Positions 35,269 to 43,795 of a DNA stretch of 64,000 nucleotides are shown here, piece by piece. The first letter of the stretch is position 1. Every line of letters begins with the position of its first letter. The translations under genes and the position numbers were made by a program. The stretch covers positions 1 through 64,000 of the forward strand of contig NZ_AOCN01000004.1 of assembly GCF_000350525.1 (NCBI RefSeq), written 5' to 3'. The stretch is from Leucobacter salsicius M1-8. Its GTDB lineage: Bacteria; Actinomycetota; Actinomycetes; Actinomycetales; Microbacteriaceae. The notes under the pieces are model-generated. The model was not told the DNA's origin. It did not search any database and was given only the letters and a program-made list of their open reading frames with translations.

Positions 35269-36468
35269 ATGAGCGATCCCGTAGTGCCCGGTCAGGGTGA
35301 CCCCACTCCCGATTCAGTCGAGCATCCAACACCCGAGCATCCGGCACCCCCGGCAATGCAGGCGCCGCCTCACCCCTACGCGTACGCGGCGATGGCCTCA
35401 CATCCCGCCCCGGCACGCGGCATCTCGATCATGGCGATGTCACTCGGTCTTGCCGCACTTGTCACGGTGCTCGTGGCTATGTTCTACCTGCCGATCGCCG
35501 TTATCTTGGGCGTCCTGCTCGCGGTCACCGCGATCGTGCTCGGCGGCGTGGCCCTCGTGCGGCGCGGCCCGCGCGGCCCCGGCATCGCCGGGCTGGTATC
35601 GGGCGGCGTCGCGATCCTGCTCACAGCCGGAATGGTGGCCGTGGGGATGGGCGCGTTGGGAGCCCAGGCGATTATGGGGTTCGCGACCCACGGTGGCACC
35701 GCTGCAGGCGGTACGGAAGGGCCCGGCTCCGGTGGCAGTCCCGAAGCGCCAATGACCATCGAGTGGCCCGCGAACCTCTCAACGGGCGGCATCATGTTTA
35801 CCGGAGATGACAGCAGCGCAGCGGGTTCGATGCGTGTGATCGAGAGCGGCCGCCTGCCCGACAACGCGTTCCCCGATGTGTCTGAGCTGCCTGCCGCGTC
35901 CGACGGCACCTCCCCCGACCGCATCCAGGTCTACCTCGACTACCGCTGCCCCGCCTGCCTCACCTTTGAGACGGCCAACGGCGAGACTCTGGAGCGGGCC
36001 GCCCAGGCGGGCGCGGTCGTCGAACTGCAGCCCCTGACATTCCTCGACGGCGCATCGGCCGGCACCTATTACTCGTCACGCGTCTCGGGCGCAATGGCGT
36101 GCCTTGCTGAGCACCAGCCCACGGCCGCTTGGAGCGCGCACGTCGCCCTGCTCAGCCCCGAGTTCCAGCCCGAGGGCGGCACGGAAGGCCCCGATAACGC
36201 CGCGGTCATCGACCGCATCGAGGGCGCGGCGGGAAAGCTGAACACCGACGCCCGATCTTGCATTGCTGATGAAGAGAACGTTATCTTTGCGCAGGCCCTC
36301 AGCAACTGGATCAGCACGAACCCCGTGCCGCGGTCCGAGATTCCCGATCTGCGGGTGGAGGGCACACCTCTCGTGCTCGTCAACGGGGTCGCGTTCGCCG
36401 GCGACATTTCAGATTCCGGTGCCTTCACCCAGTTCCTCGGGCAGCAGCGGGTGCCGCTCGCCCAGTAG
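35269..36468 (+). CDS. DUF4190-type membrane anchor fused to a DsbA-like thioredoxin domain
   Basis: The protein has 399 residues. It has a Pro/His-rich cytoplasmic start, two transmembrane segments at about 55-115 (DUF4190-like, GISIMAMSLGLAALVTVLVA) and a third hydrophobic stretch to about 150. An extracellular thioredoxin-fold domain begins VYLDYRCPACLTFETANGET, with the redox pair CPAC. Later TPLVLVNGVAFAGDI fits the cis-Pro loop region. It should act in oxidative folding or disulfide exchange outside the membrane. GGGAGG precedes the ATG at 35269. Confidence 0.85.
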   Translation: MSDPVVPGQGDPTPDSVEHPTPEHPAPPAMQAPPHPYAYAAMASHPAPARGISIMAMSLGLAALVTVLVAMFYLPIAVILGVLLAVTAIVLGGVALVRRGPRGPGIAGLVSGGVAILLTAGMVAVGMGALGAQAIMGFATHGGTAAGGTEGPGSGGSPEAPMTIEWPANLSTGGIMFTGDDSSAAGSMRVIESGRLPDNAFPDVSELPAASDGTSPDRIQVYLDYRCPACLTFETANGETLERAAQAGAVVELQPLTFLDGASAGTYYSSRVSGAMACLAEHQPTAAWSAHVALLSPEFQPEGGTEGPDNAAVIDRIEGAAGKLNTDARSCIADEENVIFAQALSNWISTNPVPRSEIPDLRVEGTPLVLVNGVAFAGDISDSGAFTQFLGQQRVPLAQ

Positions 36469-36544
36469 CTGGGCGCCGACCAGCTGCTCGCGGGAAAACT
36501 CGCTGAGTAGCTGCACGGCGGCAGACTGTTAGACTCGCTCGGCT

Positions 36545-37786
36545 ATGGACAAATCGAACGAGCAGGCCCCCGTGACCGTCATGTCGCGCACGGGATTCGC
36601 ATACTTTCCCCTCGCGCTGGTGGCGCGCCTGCCGTTTGCCATGGTCGTCATCGGGGTGCTCACCCTCATCGTGTCGGCCCGCGGCTCCGTCGAACTCGGC
36701 GGGCTCAACTCGGCCGTGGTGGGTCTCGGCGTCGCCGTCTGCGGTCCGCTCATCGGTGCGGCCGCTGACCGCTTCGGTCAGCGCCCCACCCTGCTCATCT
36801 CGGGCGCGGTCAACTCGGTGTTTCTGGGCGTGCTCGCCTGGGTCGCATTCGGTGACTTCCCTGTATGGGCGATGTTCCTGTCGTCACTCCTCGTGGGCGC
36901 GACCGTGCCGCAGATCTCCCCGATGTCACGTGCCCGTCTCGTGAGCATCATTCAAAACGACATTCCAGTCGCGCGTCGGTCGCGCACGCTGTCGTCCACG
37001 TTTGCCTATGAGTCGGCCGCAGACGAGGTCATCTTCGTGTTCGGCCCGGTCGCGGTGGGCCTGCTCGCCACGACCCTCGGCGCGTGGGCTCCCGTCGTGG
37101 GCGCCGCCGTCCTCACGCTCGCGTTTGTGACGGCCTTCGCGCTGCATCCCTCGGGTACGAAGCCCCAGGCCGCCACGGGCGAGGTTGTCCCAACCTCGCC
37201 CGTAAGCGAGCTCTGGCGCCCGTCGCTGATCGTTACCGTCGTGGGAATCTTCGGGGTGGGCATGTTCTTCGGCTCGATGTTCACCTCGCTGACGGCGTTC
37301 ATGCAGGATCGTGGCGAGCCCGAACAGGCCGGCCTGATCTACGGCGTGATGGGTGTGGGGTCGGCGCTCTTCGCGATCGGAATCGTGTGGCTGTCACCCA
37401 AGTTCACGCTGCGCGCCCGCTGGCTCGTGTTCGCTTCGCTGATCCTCGGCGGTGCCGTGTTTCTGCAGACTGCCCACGATCTGCCGCGCATGATCGCCGC
37501 CCTCGCAGTCATGGGCATCGGCATCGGCCCGCTGCTCGTCACGCTCTACAGCTTCGGCGCGCACCGCACACCGGCCGGCCGCGGCGCGACCGTCATGGCA
37601 ATGCTCGGCACATCGATCATGGTGGGGCAGTCCTTCACGGCCGCCGCCACGGGCATCGTAGCCGAGCAGATCAACACCCAGGCTGCCCTCACGCTGCCGC
37701 TCATTGCAGCGGCCGTGGCGGTCGCGGCGGGCCTCGTCAACTGGTTCCTTACCCCCGCAGGCCCTGAGCCACAGCTCGCGAGCTAG
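36545..37786 (+). CDS. MFS transporter
   Basis: The protein has 413 residues and about twelve hydrophobic segments. The loop after helix 2 reads GAAADRFGQRPTLLISG, the family A motif. SSTFAYESAADEVIFVFGPV is typical of a group of putative drug or sugar efflux carriers. No substrate can be named. The short leader carries TTAGACT 12 bases ahead of the ATG, so the transcript may be nearly leaderless. The downstream neighbour is convergent. Confidence 0.82.
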   Translation: MDKSNEQAPVTVMSRTGFAYFPLALVARLPFAMVVIGVLTLIVSARGSVELGGLNSAVVGLGVAVCGPLIGAAADRFGQRPTLLISGAVNSVFLGVLAWVAFGDFPVWAMFLSSLLVGATVPQISPMSRARLVSIIQNDIPVARRSRTLSSTFAYESAADEVIFVFGPVAVGLLATTLGAWAPVVGAAVLTLAFVTAFALHPSGTKPQAATGEVVPTSPVSELWRPSLIVTVVGIFGVGMFFGSMFTSLTAFMQDRGEPEQAGLIYGVMGVGSALFAIGIVWLSPKFTLRARWLVFASLILGGAVFLQTAHDLPRMIAALAVMGIGIGPLLVTLYSFGAHRTPAGRGATVMAMLGTSIMVGQSFTAAATGIVAEQINTQAALTLPLIAAAVAVAAGLVNWFLTPAGPEPQLAS

Positions 37787-37851
37787 GGCAAAGCCCTAGC
37801 CCATCTGCAAGCGGGCGAAGCCCGGATCCGGCACTGAGTGCGCGCGCCGGA

Positions 37852-38484
37852 TCAGCCCACCGTGTCCTCGCGCAGCTTGGGGCTAGGCAGGTGCCAGCCG
37901 CGCGCGTACGAGATGAGCCTGAGCGCGATGGCACAGCCGCCGCCCGCGATCGTCGCGATGCTCGGGGTCGCTCCCAGCGCGATCGCGCCGGCAGCCGCCG
38001 CGGCGCCGAGGATTGCCGAGACCGCATAGAGCTCGCGGGTGAGCACGCCGGGCACCGTGTTGACGAGCACGTCGCGCACCACTCCGCCTCCCACCGCCGT
38101 GATCGTGCCGATGCTGATCGCGACGATCGGGTGATAACCGGAAGCGAGGGCGGCCACGGCCCCGCCCGCCGAGAAAAGCCCCAGCCCAAAGGCGTCAAAC
38201 ACGACCTCGAAATGGCGGATGCGGGCGAGACCGGGATGGACGAAGAAGACGATGAGCGATGCGCCGATGGCCGCTACGAGGTAGGGCCAGTGGGTGAATG
38301 CGACGGGCGGATGCACGCCCAATAGGAGATCGCGGATGATGCCACCGCCGATTCCGGTCGCCGAGCCGACGACCAGGATGCCGAGCAGGTCGAGCCCGCG
38401 GCGCACACCGACGAGTGCCCCTGAGATCGCGAAGGCGCAAATTCCTGCCAGCTGCAGCGCTTGATAAAGGATTTCACCCCACAC
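37852..38484 (-). CDS. TRIC/UPF0126-type channel protein
   Basis: The protein has 210 residues and seven hydrophobic segments. Two repeated halves have ISGALVGVRRGLDLLGI with GIGGGIIRDLLLG, then ALASGYHPIVAISIG with AVGGGVVRDVLVN, the hallmark of the bacterial TRIC cation channel/YicG family. A GTG at 38484 gives the usual length. In-frame starts further upstream add residues that do not resemble the family and overlap the sufS leader. Some relatives are annotated as glycine transporters; the transported ion is not known here. Confidence 0.82.
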   Translation of the reverse strand: MWGEILYQALQLAGICAFAISGALVGVRRGLDLLGILVVGSATGIGGGIIRDLLLGVHPPVAFTHWPYLVAAIGASLIVFFVHPGLARIRHFEVVFDAFGLGLFSAGGAVAALASGYHPIVAISIGTITAVGGGVVRDVLVNTVPGVLTRELYAVSAILGAAAAAGAIALGATPSIATIAGGGCAIALRLISYARGWHLPSPKLREDTVG

Positions 38485-38587
38485 GGTGTTGATTGTACCG
38501 ACGCAACGCGGGTGGGCCGACCTAGGAATAGCCTGAAGTTTCTTCTCGTTACATTCCATGTCAGCCGTCAGTGGGAGAATGGAATAC

Positions 38588-39883
38588 ATGTCAGCCCTTA
38601 CCGCCGCTGAGGTCGCAGACCTTCGCGCCGCATTCCCGTACTTCGCTTCGCAGCCCCAACCCGGAACGCTGGCCCCGGCCTACCTTGATTCGGCCGCGAC
38701 CTCGCAGCGCCCGACCGCGGTACTCGACGCCGAACGCCAGTTCCTCGAACACCACAACGCCGCCGTGCACCGCGGCACCAGTGGCGCAGTCGGCGAGGCC
38801 ACACTTGCGTTCGAGGGCGCTCGGGCAGCAGTGGCCCGGTTCGTCGGTGCCGCGACCCCCGAGCAGATCGTGTGGGCCGAGAACGCCACCGACGCGATCA
38901 ACATTGTTGCCCTCGGCATCGGCGAGGCGAACGCGGGTCTCGGAGTGACCGGTTCTGAGCGATTCACGCTGGGTGCGGGCGACGAGATTCTCGTCACCGA
39001 GGCCGAACATCACGCGAACCTGATTCCTTGGCAGCGGCTCGCCGCGAAGACCGGGGCGACGCTCACCTTCATTCCCGTGAACGAGCACGGCACATGGAGC
39101 CTCGACGACGCTCGCGCGGCCATCAACGATCGCACGCGTATCTTCGCGTTCGGTCACGTCTCCAACGTCACGGGGTTTGTCGCCCCGGTGGCCGAACTCG
39201 TGGCACTCGCCCGAGCCGTCGGCGCAGTGACCGTGCTCGACGCGTGCCAGTCCGTACCGCACATTCCGGTGGACTTCGCGACCCTCGGCGTTGACTTCGC
39301 GGCCTTCTCGGGCCACAAGATGCTCGGCCCCAACGGTATCGGCGTGCTGTACGGCCGGGCCGATATGCTCGCGGCGCTGCCGCCGTCGCGCACCGGTGGC
39401 TCCGCCATCACCCGCGTCACGATGCAGAACGCCGAGTTCATGCCGGCCCCGATGCGGTTCGAGCCCGGCACGCAGCCGGTGTCTCAGGTCGTGGGCCTCG
39501 GCGCTGCCGTCGAGTTTCTCGAGACGGTGGGAATGGAGCGCGCCGCCGCACGCGAGCACGAGCTCGTTGAGCGGCTGGTGGCGGGCATCCTCGAAACCCC
39601 CGGGCTGCGGCTCCTCGGCCCCCAGGGCACCACGCAGCGCGTCGCCCTCGCGGCCGTCTCTGTCGAGAACCTGCACGCCCACGACGTGGGCCAGTATCTC
39701 GACGAGCAGGGCGTGCTCGTTCGCGTGGGCCACCACTGCGCACAACCGCTGCACCGCGCGTTTGGCATCGCTTCAAGCACGCGCGCAAGCGTGCACTTGA
39801 CCACCACAGAAGACGAGGTCGATCGGTTCCTCGACGCGCTCCGCGGCGCCCAGCGGTACTTCGGAGTGGAGGTGTCGGCGTGA
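38588..39883 (+). CDS. sufS: SufS-type cysteine desulfurase
   Basis: The protein has 431 residues. It is a PLP enzyme that moves sulfur from cysteine to its own C384 (RVGHHCAQPL). The PLP lysine is K244 in FAAFSGHKMLGPNG. TEAEHHANLIPWQRLA is the type II desulfurase signature. The ATG at 38588 gives the best family start. Its TGA overlaps the GTG of sufU, as expected for the SufS-SufU partners. The sufBCD genes are not in the window. Confidence 0.94.
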   Translation: MSALTAAEVADLRAAFPYFASQPQPGTLAPAYLDSAATSQRPTAVLDAERQFLEHHNAAVHRGTSGAVGEATLAFEGARAAVARFVGAATPEQIVWAENATDAINIVALGIGEANAGLGVTGSERFTLGAGDEILVTEAEHHANLIPWQRLAAKTGATLTFIPVNEHGTWSLDDARAAINDRTRIFAFGHVSNVTGFVAPVAELVALARAVGAVTVLDACQSVPHIPVDFATLGVDFAAFSGHKMLGPNGIGVLYGRADMLAALPPSRTGGSAITRVTMQNAEFMPAPMRFEPGTQPVSQVVGLGAAVEFLETVGMERAAAREHELVERLVAGILETPGLRLLGPQGTTQRVALAAVSVENLHAHDVGQYLDEQGVLVRVGHHCAQPLHRAFGIASSTRASVHLTTTEDEVDRFLDALRGAQRYFGVEVSA

Positions 39884-40353
39884 GCGCGCTCGACGGTCTG
39901 TACCAAGAACTAATTCTCGACCATTCAAAGCGCCCCATCGGCAAGGGTGATCTGAGCGACCATCCCGGCGCACGCACGGCATCGCATCACGAGTTCAACC
40001 CGAGCTGCGGTGACGAGATCGAGCTGTCGATCGCGGTCGACCCCGCCACGGGTCGCATCTCGCAGCTCGCTTGGCAGGGTCAGGGATGTTCGATCTCGAT
40101 GGCGTCCGCATCGATTCTGTCGCAGCTGGTTCGCGACGAGGAGATGACGATGGACGAGGCCCGCGTGAAGATCGCGGCCTTCCGCGAGATGATTCAGACG
40201 CGCGGCGAGCAGGAGCCCGATGAGGACGTTCTCGGCGACGCCGTCGCTCTGCAGGGTGTCGCGAAGTACGTGATGCGCGTCAAGTGCGCAATGCTCGGCT
40301 GGGTCGCCCTCGAGGCCGACATCGCTCAGGTGGAGGCTCAGGCCAGCGCCTAG
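39880..40353 (+). CDS. sufU: SufU-type sulfur acceptor protein
   Basis: The protein has 157 residues. It accepts sulfur from SufS by zinc-ligand exchange. The ligands lie in NPSCGDEI (C43), GQGCSISMAS (C70) and VKCAMLGW, with the usual Asp45. The chain carries the insertion between helices that separates SufU from IscU. The GTG at 39880 overlaps the sufS stop by four bases. A strong terminator lies 17 bases after its stop. Confidence 0.94.
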   Translation: MSALDGLYQELILDHSKRPIGKGDLSDHPGARTASHHEFNPSCGDEIELSIAVDPATGRISQLAWQGQGCSISMASASILSQLVRDEEMTMDEARVKIAAFREMIQTRGEQEPDEDVLGDAVALQGVAKYVMRVKCAMLGWVALEADIAQVEAQASA

Positions 40354-40369
40354 CTTCTCGCGTGATCAG

Positions 40370-40417
40370 AACGTCACGGGCCGCACACCATCTCATCGGT
40401 GTGCGGCCCGTGACGTT
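40370..40417 (+). terminator. Terminator after sufSU
   Basis: A perfect 20-bp stem (40370-40389 with 40398-40417), closing AACGTCACGGGCCGCACACC, has an eight-base loop and ends in GTTTG. It separates the suf pair from the DUF4192 gene. Confidence 0.75.
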
Positions 40418-40528
40418 TGTGGGGGCACCATCTTCGTCCACAGGCGCACAAAATCCCGGATCTCGGCGGGATTCGAGATTTTCTGTGCATAACCCGCACG
40501 GGCCGTTCGTTCGGCGCAAAATCGTGGC

Positions 40529-41836
40529 ATGACCGACCACAGTTCAGACGCCAACCCAGATTCAACCCGGGTACTCAAATGCTCGGGAACCGCCGACTTT
40601 CTCGCGGCGCTGCCCCAACTTGCGGGCTTCACCGCCACCCACAGCATCTTCGTGCTGTTCTTCGAAGGATCACGCACCCGAGAGGCGATGCGCGTCGATC
40701 TGCCGCCCGATGACGATCCGCGCGAGGCCGCCGACCTGCTCGAGTTTCTGAGCCACACGATTCGCAGCTTCAGCGTCAACAGCGGGCGCACCGCGGCCCC
40801 CGCGATCGCCATCATGTCTGAGCAGACTTTCGCAGACTGCGATGGGCCACCCTGGCTCAGGCTCGCCCGCCGCATCGAGCGGCGGCTGCGGCGTGACCGC
40901 ATCTACCCGCGTGAGCTCTGCGTGCGCGCCCCCGACGGCTGGGTGAGCTACCTCGACCAGGCAGCGCCTCGCAGCGGCCGCAGTCTCGACGAGATCGAGC
41001 GGAGCCCGATCGCCGTGGCCGCCAGAATGGCTCGGCAGCTTGTACCCACGCTCGCGGAGCTCGGTGCGCTGCCGCCTATTGATCCGGATCGTGTGGCCCG
41101 CGCGACATCGGAGCTTGCGACGCTCGATCGATCGGCACTCGTCGCGTCGCAACGAGCCGGCCAACGTGAGGGGCAGGATGCAGGGCAGGCTCCAGAGCTC
41201 GAACCCGTCCTCTCGGCCCGGAGCCGCGTCGCGCTCGCCCCGGTAGCCGCCCGCGAGCTACAGGACGTCCGGTCCGACCTCTCCCCCGAAGCTGCAGGGC
41301 GCATCGCACACGTTGCCTCCGATGTGCAGGGGTGGTGGCACCTCGCAATGGGAATGATCACCAGGCCCGAATTTCCCGGTGAACTGGAGCGAGATCTGGG
41401 TGAGCGGGTACTGAGCGAGTTGCCGGTCACCAACGCAAACCTGGCTGCGCGGGGTGACCTGTTCGGGGCGGCGCCGGGTGCCGCAGGCGGTCCCTCGATA
41501 TCTATGGCCGGGATCCTCGCCGCAATCTGCCCCGAGTTCACCGAGCGTGAGCGGCTCTCCCCGGTGCGGGGCCGCCTCGCGCGCACGCTCGCCGATCTCC
41601 CGACCGTGGCCCGCCCTGGGGTGTTTGCGCTCAGCGCACTCGTGTGGTGGTTGTGCGGCAGCCAGACGACGGCGAACGCTCACGTGGATGCCGCCCTCGA
41701 GATCCGCCCCGAGCACGAGGTATCGCTGATGGTGCGCGGCCTAATTGCTGTGCCCGTCATCGCGCGGCAGCTGCTGGTGCCGACAGCTCCCGGCTCGAGC
41801 AGCCCCCTCAGCCCACCTCGCGCTGCAGCGTCGTGA
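40529..41836 (+). CDS. DUF4192 domain protein
   Basis: The protein has 435 residues. The N-terminus matches DUF4192, an actinobacterial family of unknown function: LKCSGTADFLAALPQLAGF, THSIFVLFFEGSRTREAMRVDLP and the YPRELCVRAPDGWVSYL stretch. The C-terminal half is helical and Ala/Arg-rich. No catalytic residues are recognised. It ends 29 bases past the stop of the convergent nifS-like gene, so the two genes overlap at their ends. Confidence 0.8.
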   Translation: MTDHSSDANPDSTRVLKCSGTADFLAALPQLAGFTATHSIFVLFFEGSRTREAMRVDLPPDDDPREAADLLEFLSHTIRSFSVNSGRTAAPAIAIMSEQTFADCDGPPWLRLARRIERRLRRDRIYPRELCVRAPDGWVSYLDQAAPRSGRSLDEIERSPIAVAARMARQLVPTLAELGALPPIDPDRVARATSELATLDRSALVASQRAGQREGQDAGQAPELEPVLSARSRVALAPVAARELQDVRSDLSPEAAGRIAHVASDVQGWWHLAMGMITRPEFPGELERDLGERVLSELPVTNANLAARGDLFGAAPGAAGGPSISMAGILAAICPEFTERERLSPVRGRLARTLADLPTVARPGVFALSALVWWLCGSQTTANAHVDAALEIRPEHEVSLMVRGLIAVPVIARQLLVPTAPGSSSPLSPPRAAAS

Positions 41837-42950
41837 CGACCCGGTGCTGTAATTCCTCGGCGATGGGTTCGGCCAGCGTGATCCGCAACGCGGTCTGGGC
41901 TGTCTCGGGGTCGAGCCCCAGCGCCAGCAGGGCGGGCGACGGCTCGCTCTTTCCCGCGGCGCAGGCAGATCCCGCTGACACCGCGATCCCCGAGGCGTCG
42001 AGCGCGACCAGCAATGACTCACCGCTGACGCCCTCGAACGTAAACGAGGCGTGCCCCGGGAGCCGCTCGGTCGGGTGTCCCGTGACCCGAGCCCCCGAAA
42101 CCTCGCGGGTCACGCGTTCGACGAGTGCGTTGCGGCTGTCTATGAGGGCGAGGGCGCGCCCGCCATAGTCATGTGCCGTTGCAGCCACCGCGGCGGCAAA
42201 ACCGGCGAGGCCCGCGACGTTCTCGGTGCCGGCCCTGCGCCCCAGCTCTTGCCCGCCGCCATGCATCAGCGGTTCCAGTCGAAGCCCGTCGCGCACGATC
42301 AGGGCCCCCACGCCCTGCGGCCCGCCAAACTTATGCGAGGCCATCGACAGGGCATCGACATTGTCGCCGGGCCAGCCCTGCGATTGCAGGGTCACGGGTA
42401 GTGACGGCGCCGCCTGCACCGCGTCAGTGTGAACGATCGCGCCAACCTGCTTCGCCGCTGCGGCGAGCGCGGGCATGGGCTGTACGGTGCCGACCTCGGC
42501 GTTCGCGAGCCCAATCGAGACGAGGGTGGTGTCGGCTCGCACCGCGCGTGTCACGTCGTCGGGGTCGACGCGGCCCAGTTCATCCACCGGCAGCATGGTC
42601 AGCTCGTACCCGAACACTCGCTCCAGGTATCGGCAGCTCTCAAGCACCGACGGGTGTTCGATGGGGGTGGTGACCAGATGTCTTCCCCGTGGGTGCGCGA
42701 GGGCAAGCCCGATGATGGCGAGGTTGTTTGCCTCGGTGCCCCCGGAGGTGAAAATGACGTCTGAGGCACGTACGCCAAAGGTCGTTGCGATGGTTTGTCT
42801 GGCGAGCTCGACGGTGCGCGCGGCGCGGTGCCCGGCCGTGTGGACGCTCGACGGGTTACCGGCGGATTCATCGAAGACGGCGATCATTGCCGCACGGGCT
42901 TCGGGGCGCAGCGGTGCGGTCGCGGCTGCGTCGAGGTAGCGCTCATTCAT
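41808..42950 (-). CDS. NifS/IscS-type cysteine desulfurase of the nad operon
   Basis: The protein has 380 residues. YLDAAATAPLRPEAR is the class I start, SMASHKFGGPQGVGAL contains the PLP lysine, and SAGSACAAGKSEPSPALLA carries the sulfur-accepting cysteine on the longer mobile loop of IscS types. It overlaps the nadC stop by four bases and closes the nadA-nadB-nadC operon. It should therefore supply sulfur for the NadA [4Fe-4S] cluster, as NifS of the Bacillus nad operon does. This is a different type from SufS 2 kb away. Confidence 0.92.
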   Translation of the reverse strand: MNERYLDAAATAPLRPEARAAMIAVFDESAGNPSSVHTAGHRAARTVELARQTIATTFGVRASDVIFTSGGTEANNLAIIGLALAHPRGRHLVTTPIEHPSVLESCRYLERVFGYELTMLPVDELGRVDPDDVTRAVRADTTLVSIGLANAEVGTVQPMPALAAAAKQVGAIVHTDAVQAAPSLPVTLQSQGWPGDNVDALSMASHKFGGPQGVGALIVRDGLRLEPLMHGGGQELGRRAGTENVAGLAGFAAAVAATAHDYGGRALALIDSRNALVERVTREVSGARVTGHPTERLPGHASFTFEGVSGESLLVALDASGIAVSAGSACAAGKSEPSPALLALGLDPETAQTALRITLAEPIAEELQHRVVTTLQREVG

Positions 42951-43795
42951 GATGCGTCCAATCCTAGGTCGAGGGCGCGCGCCCCGTGGGTCAACAGCCC
43001 CACCGAGATGACGTCCACCCCGGTCTCGGCGATGCCCCGCACTGTTTCCAGCGAGACGCCGCCGCTCGCTTCAGCGATCGCTCGGTCACCGATCTGGGCG
43101 ACCGCGCGCACGAGATCGGCGTTGGCAAAATTATCGAGCAGGATCCCGGTGACTCCCGCCTCAAGCACGGCGGCCACCTGGTCGAGCCGGTCGACCTCAA
43201 CGATGATCGAGGTCGTGTGGCCGGCGCGGTCACGCAGTCCCTGCAGCGCACGGGTCGTGCTTGCTTCGTCGACGGCGCCGAGGGCCGCGAGGTGATTGTC
43301 CTTCACCATGATCGCGTCGGACAGGCCAAAGCGATGGTTTGAGCCGCCGCCCACGTGCACCGCGTACTTCTCGAGCGCGCGCAGCCCCGGCGTCGTCTTG
43401 CGGGTGTCGGCAATGCGGGCCGGGGTGTGCGCGACCTCGGCCACAAACTGCGCGGTCAGTGTTGCGATGCCGCTCATGCGCTGCGCCAGGTTGAGCGCCA
43501 CCCGCTCGCCGGTGAGAATGCCGCGGGCCGGCCCTTCGATCACGCCGAGGGTGTCGCCAGCGGCAAACCGGGTGCCGTCGGCCGCCAACTCACGCACCTC
43601 GATGCGCGGGTCCGTGTGCCGAAAGGTCTCGCGCACAAGCGCTCCGCCTGCAAACACCCCGGGCTCCCGGGCCACGAGCTGTGCCGTCATGCCCAGGCCC
43701 TCGGGGATCGTGAGTTCAACGGTGAGGTCGCCCCAGGGGGCGTCCTCCTCGAGGGCATTGGCGATGACCTGTTCAATCTTGGTTCGAGTTAGCAC
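42947..43795 (-). CDS. nadC: Nicotinate-nucleotide pyrophosphorylase (carboxylating)
   Basis: The protein has 282 residues. It joins quinolinate and PRPP to give nicotinate mononucleotide. ALEEDAPWGDLTVELTIP, LNLAQRMSGIATLTAQFV, RKTTPGLRALEKYAVHVGGG, HRFGLSDAIMVKDNHL and EASGGVSLETVRGIAETGVD are family blocks with substrate residues. The GTG at 43795 follows AAGGAG and overlaps the end of nadB by 7 bases; the longer frame belongs to nadB antisense. It overlaps the nifS-like gene by four bases. Confidence 0.95.
   Translation of the reverse strand: MLTRTKIEQVIANALEEDAPWGDLTVELTIPEGLGMTAQLVAREPGVFAGGALVRETFRHTDPRIEVRELAADGTRFAAGDTLGVIEGPARGILTGERVALNLAQRMSGIATLTAQFVAEVAHTPARIADTRKTTPGLRALEKYAVHVGGGSNHRFGLSDAIMVKDNHLAALGAVDEASTTRALQGLRDRAGHTTSIIVEVDRLDQVAAVLEAGVTGILLDNFANADLVRAVAQIGDRAIAEASGGVSLETVRGIAETGVDVISVGLLTHGARALDLGLDAS

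Noticed and set aside
34370-35416. A longer rsmI start
   Set aside because: The 77 extra residues do not resemble the family, and the ATG at 35185 has a good ribosome binding site.
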